NCBI GenBank assembly: GCA_026770585.1
Contig: MU647587.1
Span: 69,977 to 80,285, forward strand
DNA from: Baffinella frigidus
Taxonomy: Eukaryota; Cryptophyceae; Cryptomonadales; Baffinellaceae
Length of the DNA stretch: 10,309 bases
Reading direction: 5' to 3'
This document shows positions 4,744-10,200 of the stretch, piece by piece (within the stretch, counting starts at the first letter, position 1; each line of letters begins with the position of its first letter). The notes beneath the pieces are model-generated. The model worked only from the letters and a program-made list of their open reading frames with translations, ran no database searches and was not told the DNA's origin. Made by a program: the position numbers and the translations under genes.

Positions 4744-4920
4744 ACACCGGTGCTCCGACATTGGCCGGTGTCTATTTTCTTGAATTAGCACCAGAGGGAT
4801 AACTACACGCAAGATTTAGTCAACCCCCAGGTACTAAATTAAGAAAACGGGGGGGCCCAAATCCGGTCTGTGTTCTTAACTTATGTTTGCTTACTGCCCA
4901 GACACCCCTGTAGGGGGGGC
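4744..4920. other. no gene seen; small inverted repeat
   Basis: ACACCGG (4744-4750) and CCGGTGT (4765-4771) form a 7-bp stem. The rest is mixed-composition DNA with a poly-G run at about 4849 and no supported frame. Confidence 0.5.
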
Positions 4921-4925
4921 AGCTG

Positions 4926-4946
4926 CTTATGAGCGAGGTACCCCTG
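4926..4946 (+). mobile_element. solo right MITE terminus
   Basis: CTTATGAGCGAGGTACCCCTG matches the right end of the main MITE with no matching left arm nearby. It was probably left by deletion or recombination. Confidence 0.75.
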
Positions 4947-4981
4947 CAGAGAGAGGTCATGTGCACTCTACAAGTCGTGTA

Positions 4982-5100
4982 CAGGGGTACCTCGCTCATA
5001 AGAAACCGCCCCCCCCCCTAAGGACTTGCATAGGGGCCTAGGCATAGGCCTACTGTAGGGTCCTGGGGGCTGGCGGTTTCTTAAGAGCGAGGTACCCCTG
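4982..5100 (+). mobile_element. palindromic MITE, full copy 2
   Basis: 119 bp from CAGGGGTACC to GGTACCCCTG, with TA at 4980-4981 and 5101-5102. Core orientation is the same as copy 1. The right arm has TTCTTAAGAGCG in place of TTCTTATGAGCG. Confidence 0.93.
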
Positions 5101-5102
5101 TA

Positions 5103-5238
5103 CTGTTTACAGCACGACCGCGGAAAGCTCAGGCCCAGTGCACTGCTGGCGTTAAGGTTTTGCTCAAGTCAACCCCCATACAAACTGGCAACTTCAGGAC
5201 GCGGGCACCAGGGGGGTGGCGACGAGGAAAAGAGCTTG
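5103..5238. other. unique spacer, no gene seen
   Basis: About 135 bp between two MITE copies, with no open frame of note and no internal repeat. It shares only a short AGTCAACCCCCA string with 4832-4850. Confidence 0.5.
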
Positions 5239-5240
5239 TA

Positions 5241-5359
5241 CATGGGGTACCTAGCTCATAAGAAACCGCCCCCCCCCTAGTACCACCATAGGGCCCTAGG
5301 TGTAACCCTACTGTAGGGTCCTAGGGGGGAATTAGTTTCTTAAGAGCGAGGTACCCCTG
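5241..5359 (+). mobile_element. palindromic MITE, full copy 3
   Basis: 119 bp, left end CATGGGGTACCTAGCTCATA (two changes from consensus), right end GAGCGAGGTACCCCTG, TA on both sides. Same core orientation as copies 1 and 2. Confidence 0.92.
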
Positions 5360-5418
5360 TAGGGGCATTTCTAGTACAAAGGTACATGCTGTAAACTGGG
5401 ACAAAAACTCAAGATATG

Positions 5419-5442
5419 CCCCCCCCCCCCCCCCCAAAAAAA
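5419..5442. repeat. C17-A7 homopolymer run
   Basis: Seventeen C followed by seven A. It is a likely slippage or assembly-error site. Confidence 0.9.
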
Positions 5443-5459
5443 GGGGTGGCAACTTTCGG

Positions 5460-5543
5460 GACCTTTAGGTCCTTTAGGTTTTAATTTCTCCCAACATATG
5501 CCAACGACACGCCCTTCCGTAGAAAGGACTGCAGAGAAAGCAT
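5460..5543 (-). repeat. dispersed repeat, copy 2 (inverted)
   Basis: Reverse complement of 1416-1499 with few differences. It carries the same CTAAAGGACCTAAAGG end and CTGCAGTCCTTTCTACGG segment. The copies lie about 4 kb apart in opposite orientation. Confidence 0.85.
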
Positions 5544-5796
5544 TTTTGCTTTCGGATCGCGTTTAGCTCTCCAGTGCAGAGGCTCGTGAAGAGGGGATAC
5601 AGGGTGGCTCTCTTGGGGTGGGTGAAGGTATGCGATACCGCTCCCATGCTCACTTACACGCACCGAACCCAAGTCAGCCGGTTCTGAGGCTCATGGTATC
5701 CCATGGTTGAAGTTTAAGAGCTTCAATCACGAATACCCCGGGACAGGTAGATAGATGGGCCCGCCTCGGGAAGTAGCTGCGAGGCGCCCCTGTCGG
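5544..5796. other. no supported gene
   Basis: A minus-strand open frame (MGSVRVSEHG...) crosses here and ends in the dispersed repeat, but it has no bias or domain. Notable pieces are a TTGAAG/CTTCAA stem at about 5707-5726 and a copy of GGGCCCGCCTCGGGA at about 5757. Confidence 0.5.
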
Positions 5797-5798
5797 TA

Positions 5799-5924
5799 CT
5801 GTACCTCGCTCATAAGAAAACACCCACTCTGTAGGACCACCAGAGGACCCTATCTAGGCATAGGCCTACGGCGCAGGTGTTGGGTCCTAGGAGGAGGCGC
5901 TTTCTCATGAGTGAGGTACCCCTG
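5799..5924 (+). mobile_element. palindromic MITE, full copy 4 (worn left end)
   Basis: The left end has lost bases (CTGTACCTCGCTCATAAG). The right end GAGTGAGGTACCCCTG is followed by TA. The arms no longer match in their inner part (ACACCCACTC against AGGAGGCGC), so this copy has decayed independently on each side. Confidence 0.85.
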
Positions 5925-6023
5925 TAGGGTAGGCGCTTCTTATGAGCGAGGTTTCTCATGAGCGAGGTACCCCTGTAGGGTAGGTGCTTTCTTATGAGCG
6001 AGGTAATGAGCGAGGTACCCCTG
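5925..6023 (+). mobile_element. tandem stack of right MITE ends
   Basis: Four successive pieces ending in ATGAGCGAGGT(ACCCCTG) lie within 100 bp, two preceded by TAGGGTAGG(C/T)GCTT. They have no partner left arms. Serial truncated insertions or unequal recombination between ends are both possible. Confidence 0.8.
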
Positions 6024-6025
6024 TT

Positions 6026-6192
6026 CAGGGATACTTCGCTCATAAGAAAGTACCCCCCCCCCCTAGGACCACCATAGGGCCCTAGGCATAGCCTTACTGT
6101 AGGGTCCTAGGGGGTGGCGGTTGTACCGTACGCCTATGCCTAGGGTCCTATTGTAGTCCGTACGGGGTGGGCGTATTCTTATGAGCGAGGTA
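6026..6192 (+). mobile_element. composite MITE with rearranged right half
   Basis: Left arm CAGGGATACTTCGCTCATAA and a normal core lead to GGTGGCGGTTG. Then a second core-like piece in the opposite sense (GCCTATGCCTAGGGTCCTA) precedes a right arm TATTCTTATGAGCGAGGTA that lacks the final CCCCTG. It looks like a fusion of two copies. Confidence 0.7.
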
Positions 6193-6248
6193 CAGGGGTA
6201 CCTCGCTCAGGGGTACCTCGCTCATAAGAAAGCGCCACCCCCTAGGAC
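6193..6248 (+). mobile_element. left half MITE with duplicated end
   Basis: AGGGGTACCTCGCTC is tandemly duplicated (6194-6208, 6209-6223), then ATAAGAAAGCGCCACCCCCT and AGGACC follow. The copy is cut at 6248, where another element begins. Confidence 0.8.
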
Positions 6249-6405
6249 CTCTTTTACAACACAAGATATTCATCAGAGCCATATTCATCCGAATCAAAAT
6301 GAATTACCCTTGACAACATCCGAGCCAAGATGAATTGCCCTTGACAACACCGAACGATCAACCGAGCACCCTATGCTGCTATGAATATCTTGTGTTGTAA
6401 AAGAG
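6249..6405. mobile_element. 157-bp element with 25-bp perfect terminal inverted repeats
   Basis: Terminal repeats 6249-6273 and 6381-6405 are exact complements, beginning CTCTTTTACAACACAAG. The interior is AT-richer than its surroundings and holds two direct copies of GAATT(A/G)CCCTTGACAACA about 30 bp apart. It has no open frame. It abuts the truncated MITE half at 6248, but that copy does not resume at 6406 and no convincing target duplication is seen. Perfect ends suggest recent arrival; it is a different family from the TA-flanked MITEs. Confidence 0.85.
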
Positions 6406-6655
6406 AAGGAGGATTCAATTGGGCTCTGTAGTCCCATGCCCGCCAGGTAGTCCACGCCATGTCACAAGTGGGAATTTCACACGCAACGTTTGCGCTAAAA
6501 GTGTTTCGTGGTACAAAAAAACATTGTAGCGCCCACGAAGGGCTCCAATTCCCAACACTTTTGGTGTGTTTCCCTGGTGAGAATCAACTTTACCCGTAGA
6601 TGCTGTAGCAAAATGTAAATCCGACTTATGACCTGGCGTGGCTCGGCGATCTTGT
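6406..6655. other. no supported gene
   Basis: Mixed-composition unique DNA. A minus-strand open frame crosses into the repeats at 6656-6711 but has no codon bias or recognisable domain. Confidence 0.5.
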
Positions 6656-6711
6656 GAGCCTCGGTCGGACAGGTGACGAGCCTCGGTCGGACAGGTGACG
6701 AGCCTCGGTGG
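6656..6711 (+). repeat. GAGCCTCGGTCGGACAGGTGAC tandem, 2.5 units
   Basis: Two perfect 22-bp units (6656-6677, 6678-6699) and a partial third. Single copies of the motif occur at 3772, 7136 and 7551. Confidence 0.93.
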
Positions 6712-6847
6712 TTGACTAATGAAGGTAAGTTCTCTCTCGCTTGTGTGTGGGCCTTGGCCGGCGCGGCCTCTCTCCTTCCAAGCGGGGTCACATCTGGTAG
6801 CGAAGGTCGGTTCCCAAGCGGGGTCACAGATCTCGACGTGGGTGGTA

Positions 6848-7069
6848 CAGGGGTACCTCGCTCATTAAGAAACTGCCTCCCCCTAGGACCCTACAGTAGG
6901 ACTATGCCTAGGGCCCTAGGGTCGTCCTAGGGGGGTGGGCGTTTTCTTATCTCCCTTAAGTGCCCAGTAGGCTCATACGCCCTACGGTAGGACCCTAGGA
7001 CCTGCCTAGGACTTCTTGGCCCTCAGATTTGTCGGCATGGCCACTTAAGGGATAAGCGAGGTACCCCTG
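6848..7069 (-). mobile_element. palindromic MITE, copy 5, interrupted by another MITE
   Basis: Left end CAGGGGTACCTCGCTCATTA and right end AGCGAGGTACCCCTG, TA flanks at 6846-6847 and 7070-7071. Core orientation is reversed relative to copies 1-4. Its right arm is split after TTTTCTTA by a 103-bp insertion. Without that insertion and one TA the element is about 117 bp, the family's normal size. Confidence 0.9.
6950..7052 (+). mobile_element. second MITE family, copy 2, nested
   Basis: TCTCCCTTAAGTG...CCACTTAAGGGA lies between TA at 6948-6949 and TA at 7053-7054, inside the right arm of MITE copy 5. The interior GTAGGCTCATACGCCCTACG matches 4639-4738. Nesting shows this family was active after the host copy inserted. 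Confidence 0.85.
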
Positions 7070-7135
7070 TATCCGACCCAACCGCCTTGACAGTCAGTCG
7101 GGGTAGCGAACCTGAGCACATCAAGTTGCCCAGGT

Positions 7136-7165
7136 TGTGAGCCTCGGTCGGACAGGTGATGAGCG
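7136..7165 (+). repeat. dispersed GAGCCTCGGTCGGACAGGTG motif
   Basis: GTGAGCCTCGGTCGGACAGG then TGATGAGCGGGG; a single copy. Confidence 0.85.
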
Positions 7166-7383
7166 GGGTCTCACACTTTCTATGTAATTACTGAAAACAA
7201 ACTATCAACGGTCGACTGGCGAACAGAATCCAACAAACGTGCGATTATGGAATTTAATGAAATGCGATTGAAACTCCCAGGAAACGGTGGTCTGCAGACT
7301 GACACATGCGGATGTCATAGCCGTCCGCAACGAAACAGCTGAAGCCGCCCGCATTTCGTTCAGAATGACAAAATACGCTTTCT
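7166..7383. other. unique AT-richer spacer, no gene seen
   Basis: About 220 bp of balanced composition without long frames. It contains a repeated TGCGATT(A/G) string (about 7220 and 7263). Confidence 0.5.
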
Positions 7384-7385
7384 TA

Positions 7386-7502
7386 CAGGGGTACCTCGCG
7401 CATAAGAAAGCGCCCCCCCCTAGGACCCTACAGTAGGCCTATGCCTAGGGCCCTGTGGTGGTCCTAGGGGGGGTGCGCTTTCTTATGCGCGAGGTACCCC
7501 TG
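7386..7502 (-). mobile_element. palindromic MITE, full copy 6, arm-matched variant
   Basis: 117 bp with TA flanks. The outer arms are perfect. Both carry CTCGCGCATAAGAAAGCGC (as its complement on the right) where other copies have CTCGCTCATAAGAAACCGC, so the family-variant bases changed together on the two arms. Core orientation is reversed relative to copies 1-4. Confidence 0.94.
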
Positions 7503-7550
7503 TACAGGAGTGCAAGCGGCTCGGGGTGCATCGCTGGAACCTCGAACCTA

Positions 7551-7583
7551 TCGAGGCTCGCCACCTGACCGACCGAGGCTCAC
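7551..7583 (-). repeat. dispersed GAGCCTCGGTCGG motif, inverted
   Basis: TCGAGGCTCGCCACCTGACC then GACCGAGGCTCAC; the complement matches 6656-6677 with a few changes. Confidence 0.8.
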
Positions 7584-7922
7584 AGAACCGTCGAGACGTC
7601 AAACCTGTGGGTATCTAGGCTCCAAGGGCATTCTAAGGCCTGCTCGAGCTCTCGAGTACATCTACAGTAACGAAAGACAGGAGACTCCTCGGGACACGTG
7701 GGGCCTGTAGCGTTAAGAAAACATATCACATTCGACGCCTTGTTGCACATGGACACGACCCCGTATGAGCAGTTGAGTGGTCTAGATAGAGCAATCTCAC
7801 GATTGGCCTAGATGGTGAATTAGGGCGAGGATGTGCACCAAAGCTGTTTATTCATTAAATCTTGTGCAAATTACACCACTGTCGTCTACACCACAGAGAT
7901 GCCGCCGCTAGCTGCAGCGGTT
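7584..7922. other. no supported gene
   Basis: A + frame starting near 7510 runs to about 7710 but reads through the dispersed motif and shows no bias. The remainder is unique DNA with an AT-richer part at 7840-7890. Confidence 0.5.
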
Positions 7923-7924
7923 TA

Positions 7925-8030
7925 CAGGGGTACCTCGCTCATAAGAAACCGCCCCCCCCTAGGACCCTACAGTAGGGCCCTACGGTGGTCCTAGGGGGGG
8001 GGGCGGTTTCTTATGAGCGAGGTACCCCTG
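7925..8030 (-). mobile_element. palindromic MITE, full copy 7, short core
   Basis: 106 bp with TA on both sides (7923-7924, 8031-8032). The arms are a near-perfect palindrome. The core lacks about 11 bases present in other reverse-oriented copies (the CCTATGCCTA part). Confidence 0.94.
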
Positions 8031-8161
8031 TATTCTTCATCGCTGTTTTCTTCTTCCGCACTGTCTTCGTCGTCGGGAAGATGGGTGTGTCGCGACTGTC
8101 TAAATGAAATCCGCTTTTTGAAGGAAGAGAACGGGGATGGTTCCAGAAGCCACTTTCGCAT
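7991..8161 (-). CDS. short frame with acidic run, ending in a MITE
   Basis: On the minus strand an ATG at 8161 opens 56 codons: MRKWLLEPSP, then KKRISFRQSR, then DDEDSAEEENSDEE. The frame then crosses straight into MITE copy 7, where it reads YRGTSLIR and stops at 7993-7991. The acidic run ends exactly at the MITE border, so the insertion would have replaced the original downstream sequence. Basic-then-acidic blocks occur in many nuclear proteins and in the N-terminal parts of some transposases, but no domain is diagnostic. A TTGAAAG|ATG context could also be a splice acceptor. An overlapping + frame also exists. Low confidence. Confidence 0.2.
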   Translation of the reverse strand: MRKWLLEPSPFSSFKKRISFRQSRHTHLPDDEDSAEEENSDEEYRGTSLIRNRPPP

Positions 8162-8226
8162 CTTTCAACGAAATAAGTGCACTAAAAACAGCCACGCAAA
8201 TAAACCTCGGTGACAGGCACGGGTGA

Positions 8227-8372
8227 GGGTCCTTGGAGGAGGCGCTTTCTTATGAGCGAGGTACCCATGTATCTTCCGGCAGGTGAGTAGTGCTGCCGAC
8301 ACGTAGATTGAAAGAACAACTACGGTGGTCCTGGGGGCGGGTTGGCACTTTCTTATGAGCCAGGTAACCCTG
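8227..8372 (+). mobile_element. duplicated composite unit, copy A
   Basis: A right MITE half (GGGTCCTTGGAGGAGGCGC...GAGCGAGGTACCCATG) is followed by a unique segment ATCTTCCGGCAGGTGA...GCTGCCGACACGTAGAT and then another right half ending GGTAACCCTG. The same order occurs at 8508-8632, so the composite was duplicated as a block on either side of MITE copy 8. Confidence 0.85.
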
Positions 8373-8391
8373 TACACCTGTACAGGGTTAC
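8364..8391. repeat. 28-bp palindrome at an element junction
   Basis: GTAACCCTGTACA (8364-8376) and TGTACAGGGTTAC (8379-8391) are perfect arms around CC. They are formed by the end of one MITE piece meeting the start of the next. Confidence 0.93.
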
Positions 8392-8505
8392 ATGTACCTC
8401 GCTCATAAGAAACGCCCACCCCCCTAGGACCACCATAGGGCCCTAGGCAGAGGCCTACTGTAGGGTCCTAGGGGGGGGCGGTTTCTCATGAGCGAGGTAC
8501 CCCTG
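8383..8505 (+). mobile_element. palindromic MITE, full copy 8
   Basis: 123 bp with TA flanks. The left end has a short alteration (CAGGGTTACATGTACCTCG). The core is in the same orientation as copies 1-4. It sits between the two copies of the composite unit. Confidence 0.9.
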
Positions 8506-8507
8506 TA

Positions 8508-8632
8508 GGGTCCTAGGAAGAGGCGCTTTCGTGTTGTGAGCCAAGTGCCCATGCATCTTCCGGCAGGTGAACAGCGCTGCCGACACGTAGATCGAGGGCG
8601 GGTCGGCACTTTCTTATGAGCGAGGTAACCTG
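8508..8632 (+). mobile_element. duplicated composite unit, copy B
   Basis: A worn version of 8227-8372 with the same ATCTTCCGGCAGGTGA...GCTGCCGACACGTAGAT centre. The first MITE half is altered (TTTCGTGTTGTGAGCCAAGT) and the second ends in GAGCGAGGTAACCTG. Confidence 0.85.
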
Positions 8633-8641
8633 TACAGGTTA
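8626..8641. repeat. 16-bp perfect palindrome
   Basis: TAACCTGTACAGGTTA reads the same on both strands. It is the fused tip of two element ends. Confidence 0.9.
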
Positions 8642-8673
8642 TGAGGTGGACGGGCCCGCCTCGGGGCGAGAGC

Positions 8674-8766
8674 ACGCGAGAGCCGACAGACGGTGCGCTT
8701 TGCCTTGACACGTTTTTTGGATTCTTTGGTTTCATTCACACAACCTTCGCACCCTCGCAGGGCGCT
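8674..8766 (+). repeat. roughly 90-bp repeat, unit 1
   Basis: From GCGAGAGCCGACAGACGGTG to TTTCATTCACACAACCTTCG and CACCCTCGCAGGGCGCT. Two more copies follow. The T-rich then C-rich run into CTCGCAG looks like an intron 3' end, but coding on either side is not supported. Confidence 0.9.
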
Positions 8767-8786
8767 GTAACGCAGTACAGCCCAGT

Positions 8787-8874
8787 GACGCGAGCGCCGG
8801 CGGTGCGCTGTACTGTGCCATGACATGATGCTTTTGATTTCATTCACACGACCTTCGCACCCCCGCAGGGCGCT
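8787..8874 (+). repeat. roughly 90-bp repeat, unit 2
   Basis: Begins GACGCGAGCGCCGGCGGTGC and ends CACCCCCGCAGGGCGCT. The middle is shorter and altered. A CAGTACAGCCCAGT string lies just upstream. Confidence 0.9.
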
Positions 8875-8920
8875 GAGCGAGGTAACCCTGTGATCACCCT
8901 GTACCCCTGTACTGTACAGT
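8875..8920. mobile_element. MITE end remnants between units 2 and 3
   Basis: GAGCGAGGTAACCCTG is a right end of the main MITE family, followed by ACCCTGTACCCCTGTACTGTACAG, two more partial ends within 45 bp. Confidence 0.65.
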
Positions 8921-9007
8921 GACGCGAGAGCCGGCGGTGCGCTGTGCCTCTAGACATTTTGATTTTTTGGTTTCATTCACACAACCTTTGCACCCTCGCA
9001 GGGCGCT
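8921..9007 (+). repeat. roughly 90-bp repeat, unit 3
   Basis: Begins GACGCGAGAGCCGGCGGTGC and ends TTTGCACCCTCGCAGGGCGCT, the closest match to unit 1. Confidence 0.9.
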
Positions 9008-9182
9008 CTCCCCAAAACCGCTACTTAACAACCCCTTGACCTCAACCCTCCTCTCTGTCCCCGAACCGAACGCCGCCGCATCGCGCAGCCTTGCCCGTCT
9101 TCAGTCAACTCCTCATGGGGAGTCACCTAGGGACCTCCAACGACGCTGCACACTCGACCAAGTCGACAGGCGTCAACCTAGC
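9008..9182. other. no gene seen; 3' flank of the minus-strand gene
   Basis: Mixed GC-rich DNA downstream of the minus-strand stop. No AATAAA-type signal was found on the minus strand close to the stop. Confidence 0.5.
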
Positions 9183-9207
9183 GTAAGTTGACCAAGAGGC
9201 AACTTAC
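9183..9207. terminator. hairpin just past the minus-strand stop
   Basis: GTAAGTTG (9183-9190) and CAACTTAC (9200-9207) are perfect 8-bp arms with a 9-base loop, starting 22 bases after the stop on the minus strand. It would lie in the 3' untranslated region. It is not the animal histone stem-loop sequence, and its role is unknown. Confidence 0.5.
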
Positions 9208-9228
9208 TCCGGCAGTCTCGAGACTTGC

Positions 9229-9555
9229 TTAGGCGGAGATGGCGTCGTCAGCAGTCTGCTGCGGGACATACGGGGACTGCACGGCCGTGGCGGAGGTGGT
9301 CTGGTAGTACTGCTGGCCCTGGCCCTGCACCTGGCTCACGTAGCCCTGGCTGGCCATCATCATCGGCTGCTGCGACCCCTGCTGGGTCTGGTACACCATC
9401 GGCTGAACCGAGCCCTGGTGCATGGTGGTGGACATCACCGGCTGCGAGTAGGAGTGCTGCGCCTGGGAGTAGCGGGCCTCGCCGGCGTCGTAGGTGCGCA
9501 CGTACTGCCCCGGGATCATCTTGGGCCGCTCGTACTCCACAACCTTGTGCACCAT
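9229..9555 (-). CDS. Gln/Ser/Tyr/Met-rich protein, complete or 3' exon
   Basis: This is the best-supported coding sequence here. The minus strand reads 108 codons from ATG (9555-9553) to TAA (9231-9229), and almost every codon ends in G or C. Residues 1-25 contain a charged segment (HKVVEYERPKMIPGQYV). The rest is low-complexity, with SYSQP, MSTTMHQG, VYQTQQGSQQPMMM and QVQGQGQQYYQTT; it ends TADDAISA. The ATG follows CTCTCCTCTCTCAG directly, a strong acceptor-like string, so this may be a last exon and the Met internal. Read unspliced, an in-frame TAA at 9576-9574 makes this the first Met. The Val/Glu/Pro opening followed by a Tyr/Gln tail is loosely reminiscent of cortical alveolin-type proteins of alveolates, but that is a weak guess and no domain is certain. 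No signal peptide or membrane span is seen. Confidence 0.75.
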   Translation of the reverse strand: MVHKVVEYERPKMIPGQYVRTYDAGEARYSQAQHSYSQPVMSTTMHQGSVQPMVYQTQQGSQQPMMMASQGYVSQVQGQGQQYYQTTSATAVQSPYVPQQTADDAISA

Positions 9556-9679
9556 CTGAGAGAGGAGAGCGCGTTAGAAAAGAGCGCGCGTTGGGGCGAG
9601 CGTTTCAAGGGAGCCACGCACCAGGGGCCGTCGAGTGACCCCAGCAGCGAGGGCAGAGAAGAGAGCGGTGCGGGCTTAC
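9556..9679 (-). other. possible intron of the minus-strand gene
   Basis: On the minus strand, CCACC|GTAAG at 9684-9675 is a good donor and CTCTCTCAG at 9564-9556 a good acceptor, giving a 124-base intron with a pyrimidine tract at its 3' end. The preceding sequence lacks G/C-biased coding, so the upstream exon may be untranslated, or another donor may be used. Confidence 0.4.
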
Positions 9680-10200
9680 GGTGGTGGATAGGGTCCGAGG
9701 TCACGGTGGTGTGGTGTAACCACGAATGGAAAGCGGACACGTTATTGTGTGTGGGCCGACGGAGCGTCACAGGGTGTGTAGTGAGTGTCTTGAGCGAGCT
9801 CTGGTGCAGCTCTGTTGAGCGCGAGTGCTGGAGAGGCTTGGGAGGGGGCGGTGACTCTCCGAGGGTTGGTTCCGGAGCAGAATGAGGGGTGGTCAACCGC
9901 CGTGTGGGGGCATGTGCTTCATCGAGGGGGTGTCATGTGTGTGTGCTGGGGAGGTGGTTAACCGAGGTGCGAGAAGGTGGCTGGGTGAGAGAAACATATG
10001 GTGGGGTTAGAGTAGAGACCCCAGGGAGCCAGAGAGCGTGGAGAGGATCTGGGGAGCGACAAGTTGTGAGACCCTAGGGCGCGAGAAAGGAGGGAGGAGA
10101 AGCTCACACAGAGGGTGGGAGTTTTGGGGTAGCGTGGGTTTGACAAAGGAGCGAGGGAGTGTGTGGGGAGGTGCATGGCGCAGGGTAAGGGTGGTGGGAG
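9680..10200. other. no supported gene; upstream region of the minus-strand gene
   Basis: The + strand is rich in GGTG/GAGAG strings, so the gene strand is C/T-rich. Open frames on both strands are low-complexity and lack the G/C third-position bias of 9229-9555. It could be 5' untranslated region, intron or promoter. No TATA box is evident. Confidence 0.5.

Noticed and set aside
6495-6930. Frames on both strands around the tandem motif at 6656
   Set aside because: They are mutual shadows across repeats, with no bias like that of 9229-9555.
4026-8735. Many frames containing MSEVPLY or YRGTSLIRN
   Set aside because: All lie within or start from MITE arms; the peptides are translations of the palindromic ends.
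9225-9885. + frames opposite the minus-strand gene
   Set aside because: They are antisense shadows of a GC-rich coding exon; the minus frame has the correct third-position bias and a sensible splice site.
9516-10176. Minus-strand frames upstream of the gene
   Set aside because: Low-complexity Pro/Ser/His readings of C/T-rich DNA with no G/C third-position bias.
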